Shown here in pieces: positions 1 through 10,626 of a stretch of DNA of 64,000 nt. The number at the start of each line of letters is the position of its first letter. Within the stretch, counting starts at the first letter, position 1. Source of the DNA: Tessaracoccus defluvii (GTDB lineage: Bacteria > Actinomycetota > Actinomycetes > Propionibacteriales > Propionibacteriaceae); NCBI RefSeq assembly GCF_014489575.1, contig NZ_CP060789.1, forward strand, positions 3,410,001-3,474,000, written 5' to 3'. The notes beneath the pieces were generated by a model. It ran no database searches and was not told the origin of the DNA. It saw only the letters and a list, made by a program, of their open reading frames with translations. Position numbers and translations under genes: made by a program.

Positions 1-3000
1 GGCGTCACCGTTGCCACCGCGGTCGGCGAGCCCGGCCACGAACGCCCGCTCCAGCGCACCGTCGGCGCCGAGTTCCGCGAGTGTGCCGACGGTGCCGACG
101 AAGCGGCGGGCCTTGCCGTCGAAGACGTAGTCGGCACGCAGCACGGCGCGGCCGTCGACGACCAGGTCACGGATGTCGCTGATGGCGTAGTCGCGGTAGT
201 ACTTGTGCAGCAGCACCTCGAGCATCGGCTCGGTGGCCCGCACGCCGCGGGCCAGGCGCAGCGCCAGGTAGTTCGCCGTCCACTCGTGCACCCCGGCCAG
301 CGCGAGGACCCGCCGGGAGTAGTCGGCGGGGCGGGGATCGGCGGCGAGGGCCTCGATCTCGGCGGAGAATCCGGCGAGCACTGCCGCGCGTTCTCGGTCG
401 ACCTGCGGCTGGTCGAACCACCGGAACCGCACGGAGCGCGACATGTCGCCGATGGCGGGGAACCGCAGCTGGGTGGCGCGCAGCAGCCGCTCGAGGTTGG
501 CGCGTGCCGAAGCGGCGAACCCGTTCGTGGGTGCCGGCTCAGCGATCCAACGGTCGAGGATGCCGAGGACGATGGGGACGTCCGTCGAGGTCCGCTTCTG
601 CGCGAGGAAGATCCGGAAGACGGCGGCCTCCAGGGCCGGGGTCCGGTCGAGCGAATCGACGCCGTAGTGCGCCAGCACCCGGGTGAGGCGCTCCACGAAC
701 TGTTCGGGCAGGCCGGCGCGTTCCGCGTCCAGCGTCGTCAGGTAGCGGTGCAGGTGCTCGCGGTCGCTGTGGATCCGCAGCTCGGTGTGCTCCTCCTGCC
801 CGAAGGCCCGGTTGCGGCTCAGTTCGGCCAGGTCGGCAAACAGCCCGATGAGCCCGACCTCACCGGACACAGGGTCGCCTCCCGCGGCGATGAGTTCGTC
901 GCGGGCGGCGAGGTAGCGGGGCAGCGTCTTCGCGGACGGGTCGACGTCGTAGCCCATGAGGGTGGCCGACAGGTCACCCAACAAGCCGGCGACGCGCGCG
1001 GCGGGATCCGGATCGGCTGTGGGCTGGGGGACGCGGGTGGCGTCACGTCGGGCGGCCTGCTCGTCACCGGCGAGTTCCTCGGGTGAGTCGCCCTGATCCG
1101 AGTCGAGCGGCTCGAGGCGGGCCAGCGGGGCCATCGCCTCGACCTGCGACCCCGTCATGACCTGCAGTTCCTTGATCCTGGCCCGGAAGGGCGCCGGGAT
1201 CACGGTCTCCATCTTCATCGACTCGAGCACGACGACGGGTGCCCCGGCCTCGACGATGTCGCCGACCGCCGCCGGGGTGGCCACGACGAGCGCGGGGGCG
1301 GGGGAGCGGAGGAAGCCGCCCTCGTCCCGCGACACGCGGTGGGCGACGCCGTCGACCTCTACGAGGTGCACAGGGCCGTGGACGGCGGTCACGATGCGGT
1401 ACTGCTCGCCGCCGACGGTGATCCGCCCCTGGGCGTCGTCGAGTCGGGTCAGCTCGGCGGTCGTCGGCTGGCCGTCGACCTCGACGCGGTAGCGGTCCGG
1501 CCCCGTCGCGTAGCAGGTGACGCGGTGCGCGGTGCCGCGCAGCTTGAGGTCGACCGTCAGCCCCGACGTGTGCTGCGTCTGCGGCCGGCCGCCGCGCGCC
1601 GTCGACAGCAGGTGGCTGGTCTCGAACTCGACCGCCTCCTCGTAGGCCTCGATCGCCGCCGTCACGAGCGCGACGCCCGCATGCTGGTCGGCGACCAGGC
1701 CGCCCGCCGCGCGGGCCCTGTCGATCCAGCCGGTGTCGGCCCACTGGGCCCTGGGGCCGCGGCGGGCCCCCGCCACGGCGGCGGGGCCGACGACCTCCGG
1801 CTGTTCAAGCAGCTCCAGGACGAAGCTCTTGTTGGTGACTCCGCCCTCGATGACGACGACGGTCTCGCGCAGGGCGCGACGCAGTCGACCGAGGGCCTCG
1901 CTGCGGGTGCGGCCGAAGGCGATGATCTTGGCGATCATCGAGTCGAAGTCGGCGGGGATGGTGTCGCCCTCGGCGACGCCCGTGTCGACGCGGATGCCGG
2001 GCCCGGCCGGCAGGTCGAGGCGGGCGATCCGGCCGGGGGCCGGGGCGAAGTCGCGGTCCGGGTCCTCCGCGTTGAGGCGGGCCTCGACGGCGTGGCCGAA
2101 CTCGGAGGGCCGCTCCGTGAGGCGGCCGCCCGACGCGACGTGCAACTGCGCCCTGACCAGGTCGAACGAGTTGGTCACCTCGGTGATCGGGTGCTCCACC
2201 TGCAGGCGGGTGTTGACCTCGAGGAACGCGAACTGGTCGTCGCCGGGGTGGTACAGGAACTCGACAGTCGCCGCCCCGCGGTAGCCGACGGCGAGCGCCA
2301 GCCGCTCAGCCGAGGCCCGCAGCTCTGCAGTGCGCTCCGGGGTCAGCAGCGGGGAGGCCGACTCCTCGATGATCTTCTGGTTGCGACGCTGGATGGTGCA
2401 GTCGCGCACGCCGACGGCCCAGGCCGTCTCGCCGTCGGAGATCAGCTGCACCTCCACGTGGCGGGCGCCCGTGACGAGCTTCTCCAGGAACACCACCCCG
2501 GAGCCGAACGCGCGCTGTGCCTCGTCCCGGGTGCGTTGGTAGGCGTCGGTGAGGTCGGCGGCGCCGTCGACCCTGCGGATGCCGCGGCCGCCGCCTCCCG
2601 CCGTGGCCTTGAGCATCAGCGGGTAGCCGACGCGATCAGCGGCCGCGAGGGCATCGTCGAGGGTGTCGACGCCGCCGCCGGACCAGGGGGCGACGGGGAC
2701 CCCGACCTCCTCGGCGATCAACTTCGAGCCGATCTTGTCGCCGAGCCTGCGCATGGCGTCGCCGGACGGGCCGATGAACGTGATCCCGAGGTCGGCCATG
2801 AGGTCGGCGAAGGCCGCGTCCTCTGCCACGAAGCCCCAGCCGACCCAGACCGCGTCGGCGCGGGCGCGTCGCAGGACGTCGGCCAGCAGCCCGTGGTTCA
2901 GGTAGGGACGGTCGGAGGCGGGGCCGATGGGGTACGCCTCGTCGGCCTCCCGCGCGAACATCGCCGAGCGCTCCGCGTCCGTGTAAAGGGCGATCGTGAC

Positions 3001-3102
3001 GAGGGGCTCCCTGTCGGGGTGCTCCGCGTTCAGATCCCGTACGGCGTGGATGAGGCGCATGGCGGCCTCACCCCGATTGACGATCGCGATCCGCGTGAAC
3101 AT
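1..3102 (-). CDS. Single-chain biotin-dependent acyl-CoA carboxylase, N-terminal part (C-terminus off window)
   Basis: Open frame of 1034 codons from ATG (MFTRIAIVNRGEAAMRL) with no stop before the left edge, so the C-terminal part is missing. Residues about 1-450 form a biotin carboxylase ATP-grasp domain (glycine-rich KATAGGGGRGI loop; EVNTRLQVEHPITE). A biotinyl domain follows with the carrier motif ESMKM; the biotinylated lysine is about residue 630 (codon at 1213-1215). After it comes a helical linker resembling the central region of long actinobacterial and eukaryotic-type acetyl-CoA carboxylases. In that family a carboxyltransferase domain lies further C-terminal, which here would fall outside the window. 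The expected role is bicarbonate- and ATP-dependent carboxylation of an acyl-CoA for fatty-acid or propionate metabolism; the substrate cannot be read from what is present. Pyruvate or urea carboxylase is less likely because of the linker. Confidence 0.85.
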   Translation of the reverse strand, partial: MFTRIAIVNRGEAAMRLIHAVRDLNAEHPDREPLVTIALYTDAERSAMFAREADEAYPIGPASDRPYLNHGLLADVLRRARADAVWVGWGFVAEDAAFADLMADLGITFIGPSGDAMRRLGDKIGSKLIAEEVGVPVAPWSGGGVDTLDDALAAADRVGYPLMLKATAGGGGRGIRRVDGAADLTDAYQRTRDEAQRAFGSGVVFLEKLVTGARHVEVQLISDGETAWAVGVRDCTIQRRNQKIIEESASPLLTPERTAELRASAERLALAVGYRGAATVEFLYHPGDDQFAFLEVNTRLQVEHPITEVTNSFDLVRAQLHVASGGRLTERPSEFGHAVEARLNAEDPDRDFAPAPGRIARLDLPAGPGIRVDTGVAEGDTIPADFDSMIAKIIAFGRTRSEALGRLRRALRETVVVIEGGVTNKSFVLELLEQPEVVGPAAVAGARRGPRAQWADTGWIDRARAAGGLVADQHAGVALVTAAIEAYEEAVEFETSHLLSTARGGRPQTQHTSGLTVDLKLRGTAHRVTCYATGPDRYRVEVDGQPTTAELTRLDDAQGRITVGGEQYRIVTAVHGPVHLVEVDGVAHRVSRDEGGFLRSPAPALVVATPAAVGDIVEAGAPVVVLESMKMETVIPAPFRARIKELQVMTGSQVEAMAPLARLEPLDSDQGDSPEELAGDEQAARRDATRVPQPTADPDPAARVAGLLGDLSATLMGYDVDPSAKTLPRYLAARDELIAAGGDPVSGEVGLIGLFADLAELSRNRAFGQEEHTELRIHSDREHLHRYLTTLDAERAGLPEQFVERLTRVLAHYGVDSLDRTPALEAAVFRIFLAQKRTSTDVPIVLGILDRWIAEPAPTNGFAASARANLERLLRATQLRFPAIGDMSRSVRFRWFDQPQVDRERAAVLAGFSAEIEALAADPRPADYSRRVLALAGVHEWTANYLALRLARGVRATEPMLEVLLHKYYRDYAISDIRDLVVDGRAVLRADYVFDGKARRFVGTVGTLAELGADGALERAFVAGLADRGGNGDA

Positions 3103-3245
3103 CGAACCTCCCTGGCATGGCAAACGACCCTCGGCGGAGGGCATGGGGCAACAATTCCGCATCAGGGGTGCCCAGCAGGGCTGGTCCACGGCCAATGTCG
3201 ACGGTTGAACTTTGTTGGACCTCGACAACGCCTGATGCCCCGTTG

Positions 3246-3263
3246 GATGAGAGGTCTCTCACC
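3246..3263. promoter_or_regulatory. Palindromic box upstream of the sensor kinase, shared with the box at 5898
   Basis: GATGAGAG-GT-CTCTCACC, an 18-bp inverted repeat with one arm mismatch, lies about 85 bp before the kinase start. The same sequence with perfect arms (GATGAGAG-TT-CTCTCATC) is at 5898-5915 before the acidic membrane protein gene. Sharing between these two promoters suggests the binding site of the response regulator encoded here (inference). A half-site-like GTCTCATGG occurs near 3304. Confidence 0.55.
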
Positions 3264-3346
3264 CGCGCCTCACACCGTCCTCAGCGACGACGGCTTCGAT
3301 CCGTCTCATGGGGCAGTTGCGCGTGGGGCAGGGCAGGATGGGGCGC

Positions 3347-4788
3347 ATGGACGCCAGCCAGACCGCACCCCGCGCGCCGGGCAGCATCCGCCACCGCATC
3401 ATGTGGCCCATGATCCTGCTGGCCGGCCTCGCCCTGCTGGTGTCCGGCGGGATCGTCTCGGTGATCCAGGACCGGTCGATCACCGCCGCCGTCGACGAGC
3501 GACTCGAGCGCACGCGCGACGAGCTGAAGGTACTGGCGCAGAGCGGTGTCGATCCGCAGACCGGCGACCAGTTCACCGGGCCGTCGGAGGTGCTCCACAC
3601 CTTCCTGTCGCGCACGGTGCTGGGCGACGCTGAGGGCGAGGTCGCCTTCGTCGGGGATCGGATCGAGTGGATGGCCAGCGAGGATCAGCCGGTCCGTCCC
3701 GAGGACGACCGGGCCCTCATCGCGGCGGTGGCGCCACTGGCGACCGGCGACAGGATCATCGTCGACACCATCCGCACCGACCGGGGAACATACCGGGTTC
3801 TCGTCGCGCCGGTGGTCTACCCGACCAGCCAGGGGGCGCTCGTCCACGTCTACGACATGGACGTGGCGCGGGCCGAGCTGCGCACGACCATGACGCTGTA
3901 CGCCGTCGTCGCCGTCGTGACCATGGTGCTCGTCGCGCTCGCCGCCTGGTTCGTCGTCGGCCGGCTCCTTCGACCGATCGAGGAACTGCGGGCCGCGGCC
4001 GAATCCATCGACGAACGCGACCTGACGACCCGGGTGCCCGTCCGCGGCAACGACGACCTGACGGCGCTGTCCGCGACCATCAACCGGATGCTCGACCGGG
4101 TCCAGACCTCCGTCGAGGGGCAGCGGCGGCTCCTCGACGACGTCGGCCACGAGCTGCGCACCCCCATCACCGTCGTCCGCGGACACCTGGAGGTCGTCGA
4201 CGTGGACGACCCGGTCGACGTCGCGCAGACCAGGGACCTGGCGATCGAGGAGGTCGACCGGATGGGTGGCATGATCAACGACCTCCTGATGCTGGCGCGG
4301 GCCACCGAGTCGGACTTCGTCCGCCCGGGCTGGGCGGACGTCGCCTCACTGACGGACCAGACGCTGGGGAAGGCGCGGGCGCTGGGTGACCGGCGCTGGC
4401 GGTTGGAGCGGGTCGCGGCCGCCGAGGCGTGGCTCGACGTCTCCCGGATGACGCAGGCGTGGCTGCAGCTCGCCGCCAACGCCGTCAAATATTCGGAACC
4501 CGGCTCCCCGATCTCGCTGGGATCGCGGCTGCACCGGGGTGAGGTCCAGCTGTGGGTCAGCGACGCCGGCATCGGCATCGCGCCCGAGCAGCTCCGCCTC
4601 GTGCGGGAGCGGTTCGGCCGGACCAGGGAGGCCGTCCAGCACGCCGACGGGGCGGGACTGGGGCTGAGCATTGTCGAGACCATCGTCGCAGCCCACGGGG
4701 GCGCCTCGAGATCGAGTCGGTGCCCGGCGAGGGCTCCACGTTCACGATGATCCTGCCCATCTCGCCCGAGAAGGAGACCGACGCATGA
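3347..4788 (+). CDS. Two-component sensor histidine kinase (one frameshift)
   Basis: Membrane sensor kinase of about 480 residues when repaired. Order: N-terminal TM segment (about 20-45), extracytoplasmic sensor region, second TM (about 180-205), HAMP linker, HisKA dimerisation domain with the phospho-acceptor histidine in DDVGHELRTPI, then HATPase_c with an N-box (LAANAVKYS) and G-box (GAGLGLSIV). The frame breaks at the five-G run 4697-4701; one extra G gives HGGRLEIESVPGEGSTF and the normal C-terminus, and makes the length divisible by three. In-frame ATGs also exist at 3308 and 3338; I chose 3347 (MDASQTAPRAPG). It overlaps the response regulator by ATGA, so the two are co-transcribed and translationally coupled. 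The signal sensed is unknown. Confidence 0.85.
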
Positions 4789-5452
4789 GCACCATCCTGA
4801 TCATCGAGGACGAGGACCGGATCGCCTCGTTCGTCGCGAAGGGGCTCAAGGCCGCGGGCTTCACCTCGCACCGCACGGCCTCGGGCGTCGAGGGGCCACG
4901 CTGGCCGTCCACGGCAACTTCGACCTCGTCATCCTCGACGTCGGCCTGCCCGACATCGACGGCTTCGAGGTGCTGGAACGCATCCGGGGCCAGGGCGTCA
5001 ACGTGCCGGTGATCATGCTGACGGCGCGTTCCTCGGTCGCCGACCGGGTCGCCGGCCTCGAGGGCGGCGCCGATGACTACATGCCCAAGCCGTTCTCGTT
5101 CGAGGAACTGCTGGCCCGCATCCGGCTGCGGCTGCGGAGCGAGAGCAGCGCGTCAGGGCAGGGGGAGGTGACCCGCCTCAGCCACAACGGCCTCGTCCTC
5201 GACTACCTCACCCGGAAGGCGGAGGTCGACGGCGAATGGGTCGACCTGTCGGCCAGGGAGTTCACCCTGGCGGAGACGTTCCTGCGGAACCCGGGCCAGG
5301 TGCTGAGCCGGGAACAGCTGCTGAGCAACGTGTGGGGCTTCGACTTCGACCCCGGGTCCAACGTCGTCGACGTCTACGTGCGTTACCTGCGGGGCAAGCT
5401 CGGCAAGGAGCGGTTCGAGACGGTGCGGGGGATGGGCTACCGGCTGGTGTGA
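4785..5452 (+). CDS. OmpR/PhoB-family response regulator (one frameshift)
   Basis: Partner of the kinase immediately upstream (ATGA overlap). The repaired product is about 222 residues. The receiver domain has an acidic pair (IIEDEDR), phospho-acceptor Asp about residue 52 (LDVGLPD) and conserved Lys in PKPF. The C-terminal winged-helix DNA-binding domain ends in GMGYRLV. The frame is lost at the G run 4892-4895 followed by CC; restoring one base gives VEGATLAVHGNFDLVILD. As sequenced, the receiver would be cut before its phosphorylation site. It probably binds the palindrome at 3246 and 5898, regulating its own operon and the acidic membrane protein gene that converges on it (inference). Confidence 0.87.
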
Positions 5453-5462
5453 GGCGACCGGC

Positions 5463-5837
5463 TCAGTCGTCGTCGGTCTCGTCATCCAGCTCGTCGTCGT
5501 CGTCATCGTCGTCATCGTCTGCGCGGTGCGGAGTGGCTCGTTCGACCGGCTTCGGCTTCGACGTGTCGGCGGGCGCAGCCGTCCCGGTCGGCCGCGTCAC
5601 GGGCGTGGTGCCCAGCGGGGTCGCGGTGATCGCGGGCGTCTCCGAACCGGATGGCGCTGGGACCGCGGCGGTCGGGGAGGCGACGGGGTGTGGCAGCGGC
5701 GAGGGGGTGTCGCCCACCACGATCGCCGGCTCGCTCGTGGGGGGCCTGTCGGGGGACGCGAAGGTGAGGACCTGCCAGCCGAGGAGGATCACGAGGGCGG
5801 CGACGAGCGCCGCGACCATCCAGCGTGTGGTGCGCAT
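5463..5837 (-). CDS. Small membrane-anchored protein with poly-aspartate tail
   Basis: 124 residues starting MRTTRWMVAALV, behind a strong ribosome site (GGAAGGAGGCGCC). One N-terminal TM or uncleaved signal (about 7-25) is followed by a Pro/Thr/Ser/Ala-rich low-complexity stretch and a C-terminal tail of nine consecutive Asp plus further Asp/Glu. No enzymatic domain is seen. The gene converges on the response-regulator gene, 10 bp from its stop, and its promoter carries the same palindrome as the kinase promoter. It is therefore likely part of the same regulon: a possible cation-binding extracytoplasmic accessory protein (inference). Function not recognised. Confidence 0.7.
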   Translation of the reverse strand: MRTTRWMVAALVAALVILLGWQVLTFASPDRPPTSEPAIVVGDTPSPLPHPVASPTAAVPAPSGSETPAITATPLGTTPVTRPTGTAAPADTSKPKPVERATPHRADDDDDDDDDELDDETDDD

Positions 5838-5897
5838 GGCGCCTCCTTCCCTGACCTCACATTCGACACCCTGCGGATGAGACGTCAACCAGCCGCC

Positions 5898-5915
5898 GAT
5901 GAGAGTTCTCTCATC
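5898..5915. promoter_or_regulatory. Perfect palindrome upstream of the acidic membrane protein gene
   Basis: GATGAGAG-TT-CTCTCATC has perfect 8-bp arms and lies about 60 bp upstream of the start at 5837. It matches the box at 3246-3263 before the kinase. A further half-site (GATGAGACGTCA) is near 5876. Proposed response-regulator operator. Confidence 0.55.
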
Positions 5916-5934
5916 ATGGCAGGCGGGCTCAGGT

Positions 5935-7167
5935 CTAGTTGGCCAGATGCCGGCGCAGGTGCCACAGCGGCGCGAACGCGAGCACCCCGAGGGCAGCCGT
6001 GATCCACATGAGGTTCCCGATCCCCAGCGCCTCGCCGGCCCAGCCGGCCGTCAGGGCGCTGACCGGCATGATGCCCCACACGATGAACCGCACCGACGCG
6101 TTCATCCGGCCCAGCAGGTGGGGTGGGCACAGCCGCTGCCGCACCGACATCTGCGTCACGTTGTAGATCAGCTGCGCGAAGCCGCCGACGGCGCCGGCCG
6201 CGAGCAGGACCCCCATGGCCGCCCACTTGTCGTCGAAGAGGAGGGCGATCGGGTAGGCGAACGTCATGAGGCTGCCCAGCAGGATCGAGAACCGCACCGT
6301 GTCGGCGGTGCCGAAGCGGCGCTCGAGGCGGCCGGCGACGGCGGCGCCCCCGAGCCCCCCGACGGCGCCCACCGTCATCAGCACGCCGTAGTTGACGGCG
6401 CCGAGGTCGAGCAGCCGCAGGACGATGATGGGTGCCAGCGTGAAGGTGGCCGTGCTCGCGAAGTTGCTGATGCAGCTCGCCACCGTGATCCGGCTGATCG
6501 CCGGGTGCCGCACGACGAACGCGAGCCCCTCCCTGATCTCGGTGGTCAGCCTGCGTCGCGGCAGCGGCGCCCGCTGCGCCCGGTACTCGGCCTCGTGGTC
6601 GCGGGTGACGAGCAGGAACGCCCAGCTGACCAGGTAGCCGACGGCGTCGGCCAGCAGCAGGACGGGGGCACTCAGGACCTTCAGCAGGAGGCCGCCGACG
6701 GCGGGTCCCGCCAGCCGGGCCAGCTGAACGCTGGCCTCCATCCGCGCGTTGGCGCGGGAGATGAACTTCGTGCCCACCAGCATGGGCATGAAGCTGGTGT
6801 AGGCCACGTCGAAGAACACGGTGGCGATCCCGATGACGCCGGCCACCACGTACAGGTGCCACAGCTGCAGCACGCCGAGGAAGAAGAGGACGGGCACGGC
6901 CGCGATCGCCATGCCGCGCACGAGGTTGGCCCAGATCATGACGGGCCGCTTGAACCAGCGGTCGACCCAGGCGCCGGCGGGGAGCCCCAGCACCAGGAAC
7001 GCAGCGGTGGAGGCGGCGTTGAGGTAGCCGAGTTCCGATTCGGAGGCGTGCAGGAGCTGGACCGAGATCACCGGTAGGGCGACGGCGCCGAGCTGCACCG
7101 CGACGTGCGCGATCGTCTCACCCAGCCAGAAGCGGTTGAAGTTCGCGTCCAGGCCCGGGTCACTCAC
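5935..7167 (-). CDS. MFS transporter (MFS_3/enterobactin-exporter-like)
   Basis: About 410 residues with some 12 hydrophobic segments and the MFS loop motif GLPAGAWVDRWFKRPVMIW after TM2. Sequence style matches the actinobacterial MFS_3 drug or siderophore efflux group; the substrate is not evident. Start: I prefer GTG at 7167 (VSDPGLDANFNRFWLGE), 9 nt after GAGAGG. An in-frame upstream ATG at 7203 would add 12 residues without a good ribosome site. Single gene, separated from the acidic protein gene by the palindrome-bearing promoter region. Confidence 0.8.
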   Translation of the reverse strand: MSDPGLDANFNRFWLGETIAHVAVQLGAVALPVISVQLLHASESELGYLNAASTAAFLVLGLPAGAWVDRWFKRPVMIWANLVRGMAIAAVPVLFFLGVLQLWHLYVVAGVIGIATVFFDVAYTSFMPMLVGTKFISRANARMEASVQLARLAGPAVGGLLLKVLSAPVLLLADAVGYLVSWAFLLVTRDHEAEYRAQRAPLPRRRLTTEIREGLAFVVRHPAISRITVASCISNFASTATFTLAPIIVLRLLDLGAVNYGVLMTVGAVGGLGGAAVAGRLERRFGTADTVRFSILLGSLMTFAYPIALLFDDKWAAMGVLLAAGAVGGFAQLIYNVTQMSVRQRLCPPHLLGRMNASVRFIVWGIMPVSALTAGWAGEALGIGNLMWITAALGVLAFAPLWHLRRHLAN

Positions 7168-7285
7168 GGCCACATTCCTCTCAGGCACCCGCAGATCCGC
7201 CAAGCGCAGTCGCTCACTCTACCGCCGTCCGCGCCGCCGCCCGACTGTAGGCTCTGGAGGCTGGCCATCGACGAGGAGGATACGA

Positions 7286-7911
7286 ATGCCCTGGTTGGAG
7301 ATCATCGGTTGGATCGGGTCGGGCCTGGTCGTGTGGTCACTCATGGTGGCCCGTGTCACCAAGTTCCGTTGGATGAACCTGGCCGGCTCGTCGATCGCCG
7401 CCGCGTACAACGGCGTCATCGGGGTGTGGCCGTTCATGGCCATGAACGCGATCATCGCCGTCATCGACATCTACTGGCTGGTGCGGCTCTACCGGGAGAA
7501 GCACGACGCGGCCGCGTTCGAGGTCGTCGAGGTGGCCCCGTCGGATGCCTACCTGCGGCGGGTGCTCGACGTGCACGCCGCGGACGTCGCCGCGTTCGCC
7601 CCGGCGTTCCGGGCCGACGCGGACACGGAGGCCAGGTCGGCGTGGCTGGTGGTCCGCGGCGACGAGACGGTCGGCGTCGTCGTGGTGAGAGCCAGGGAAC
7701 AGGGTGAGGCGAAGGTGGAACTCGACTGGGTCACTCCCCGATTCCGGGACTTCACGCCGGGCGAGTTCGTCCACGGCTCGTCGGGAATCTTCGCCGACAA
7801 GGGCTTCGACCGGGTCGTGGTGGAGGGGGCCCCGCCAGCGAGGAGCGCTACCTGACCAGGGTCGGGTTCACGCGTGACGGTGACCGCTGGGTCAGGCCGG
7901 TGGCGGCCTGA
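7286..7911 (+). CDS. YgjV-like membrane protein with C-terminal GNAT-like domain (one frameshift)
   Basis: Repaired length about 208 residues. Residues 1-75 hold three hydrophobic segments (MPWLEIIGWIGSGLVVWSL; NLAGSSIAAAYNGVIGVWP; MNAIIAVIDIYWLVRLY) typical of YgjV-type inner-membrane proteins. Residues about 85-205 are soluble, with an alternating strand/helix pattern that looks GNAT-like (VVRGDETVGVVVVRA; YLTRVGFTRDGDRWVR). The frame breaks at the five-G run 7825-7829; one extra G or C gives VVVEGGPASEERYLTRVGF and a stop at 7909. Transcribed alone toward the fumarase gene, which converges on it. Function unknown; the acetyltransferase reading is a fold guess. Confidence 0.7.
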
Positions 7912-7935
7912 CCCAGCCGGTCGTAGTCGGAGGGG

Positions 7936-9636
<1,701 letters not shown>

Positions 9637-9815
9637 CGATCCTCCTCGTGATGGTAGGACCAGTCTGGCAGACGGGGCCGTCGCCGCCGTCGTCGGGGTG
9701 GTGGGGGAGCCCCGTGGCATGGCCCCCGGGCGGCGTCGGTCTCCGATGCCCGGCAGAGGCGCCTCCCGCACAAGGCCGAGCCGGGTCGGCGGACGGGCTG
9801 CCGTAGGCTGGGCGA

Positions 9816-10232
9816 ATGGGCGAGGAACTTTCGGAGCGGCAGCGTGCCGCCAGGATCCGTCACGAGCTGAGTGAGAGTTCGGCGCGCGCTGAAGCTGCTC
9901 AGGCGCAGGTGCTGATCGACGAGTTCGTCCGCACCGCAACCGCGCAGGGCCTCCAGCCGCGCCCGCTCAAGGCCCGCACGCTGGATGGCCACCTCGTGAA
10001 GACGGACAAGGTCGGCTGGTACCTGCGGACCAACCATTCGCTGGCGATCGGTACGGACGGTTCTTACTACTCCTTGACGGTGCCCGGAGGGCTGCTGGAG
10101 CGGTTCCGTGGCGTGAAGCTGTCGCCGTCGCTCGCCGTCATGCAGGTGGGCCGGGGTGGCCGCGACGGTGAGACGGGCGATCTGAAGGAGTTCCTGGCCT
10201 GGGTGCTGGACGGGACGATCCCGCAGGACTGA
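9816..10232 (+). CDS. Conserved hypothetical protein, 138 aa
   Basis: Begins [19 protein letters not shown]: a charged N-terminal helix (about 1-45), then a mixed alpha/beta part ([34 protein letters not shown]) and an acidic end ([15 protein letters not shown]). No signal peptide or TM segment, and no family recognised with confidence. It stands alone between the divergent fumarase gene and a repeat region, and its codon usage matches its neighbours. Confidence 0.65.
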   Translation: MGEELSERQRAARIRHELSESSARAEAAQAQVLIDEFVRTATAQGLQPRPLKARTLDGHLVKTDKVGWYLRTNHSLAIGTDGSYYSLTVPGGLLERFRGVKLSPSLAVMQVGRGGRDGETGDLKEFLAWVLDGTIPQD

Positions 10233-10262
10233 GAGTGGGGGCCTGAGCCGACCGCCTGCTGG

Positions 10263-10610
10263 GCGTCCTTCGAGACGCGGGTTCCTGAGCTTGTCGTCCT
10301 TCGAGACGCTCGCTGGCGCTCGCTCCTCAAGATTCTCGTTCCCTGAGCCGGCCGCTTGCGGCCGTGTCGAAGGGCCGGTTCTGGGACGGTCGTTCGAAAC
10401 GCCAGTTCGCTGGGCCTGTCGTCCTCCGAGACGCTCGCGCAGGCGCTCGCTCCTCAGGAACCATCCTTCGAGACGCGGGTTCCCTGAGCTTGTCGAAGGG
10501 TGGTCCCTGAGCTTGTCGAAGGGTCGCTCCTCAGGAACCATCCGTTCGAGACCTCGAGTTTCGTTCCCTGAGGAGGTTGTGAGGTACGAGCAACCGTCTC
10601 GAAGGGGCGT
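10263..10610. repeat. Mosaic REP-like region
   Basis: Gene-free stretch of short interspersed motifs: CTTCGAGACG, GCGCTCGCTCCTCA and CCTGAGCTTGTCGAAGGG, the last at least twice in full near 10482 and 10505 with degenerate copies before. Complementary arms can pair (CTTCGA with TCGAAG; CCCTGAG with CTCAGG). Such mosaics are common between genes in actinobacteria, often at convergent gene ends, as here between the 138-aa gene and the DUF222 gene. Related fragments recur at 14574-14600 and 14725-14750. Confidence 0.75.
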
Positions 10611-10626
10611 CCTGCTGGTCGCGGCC

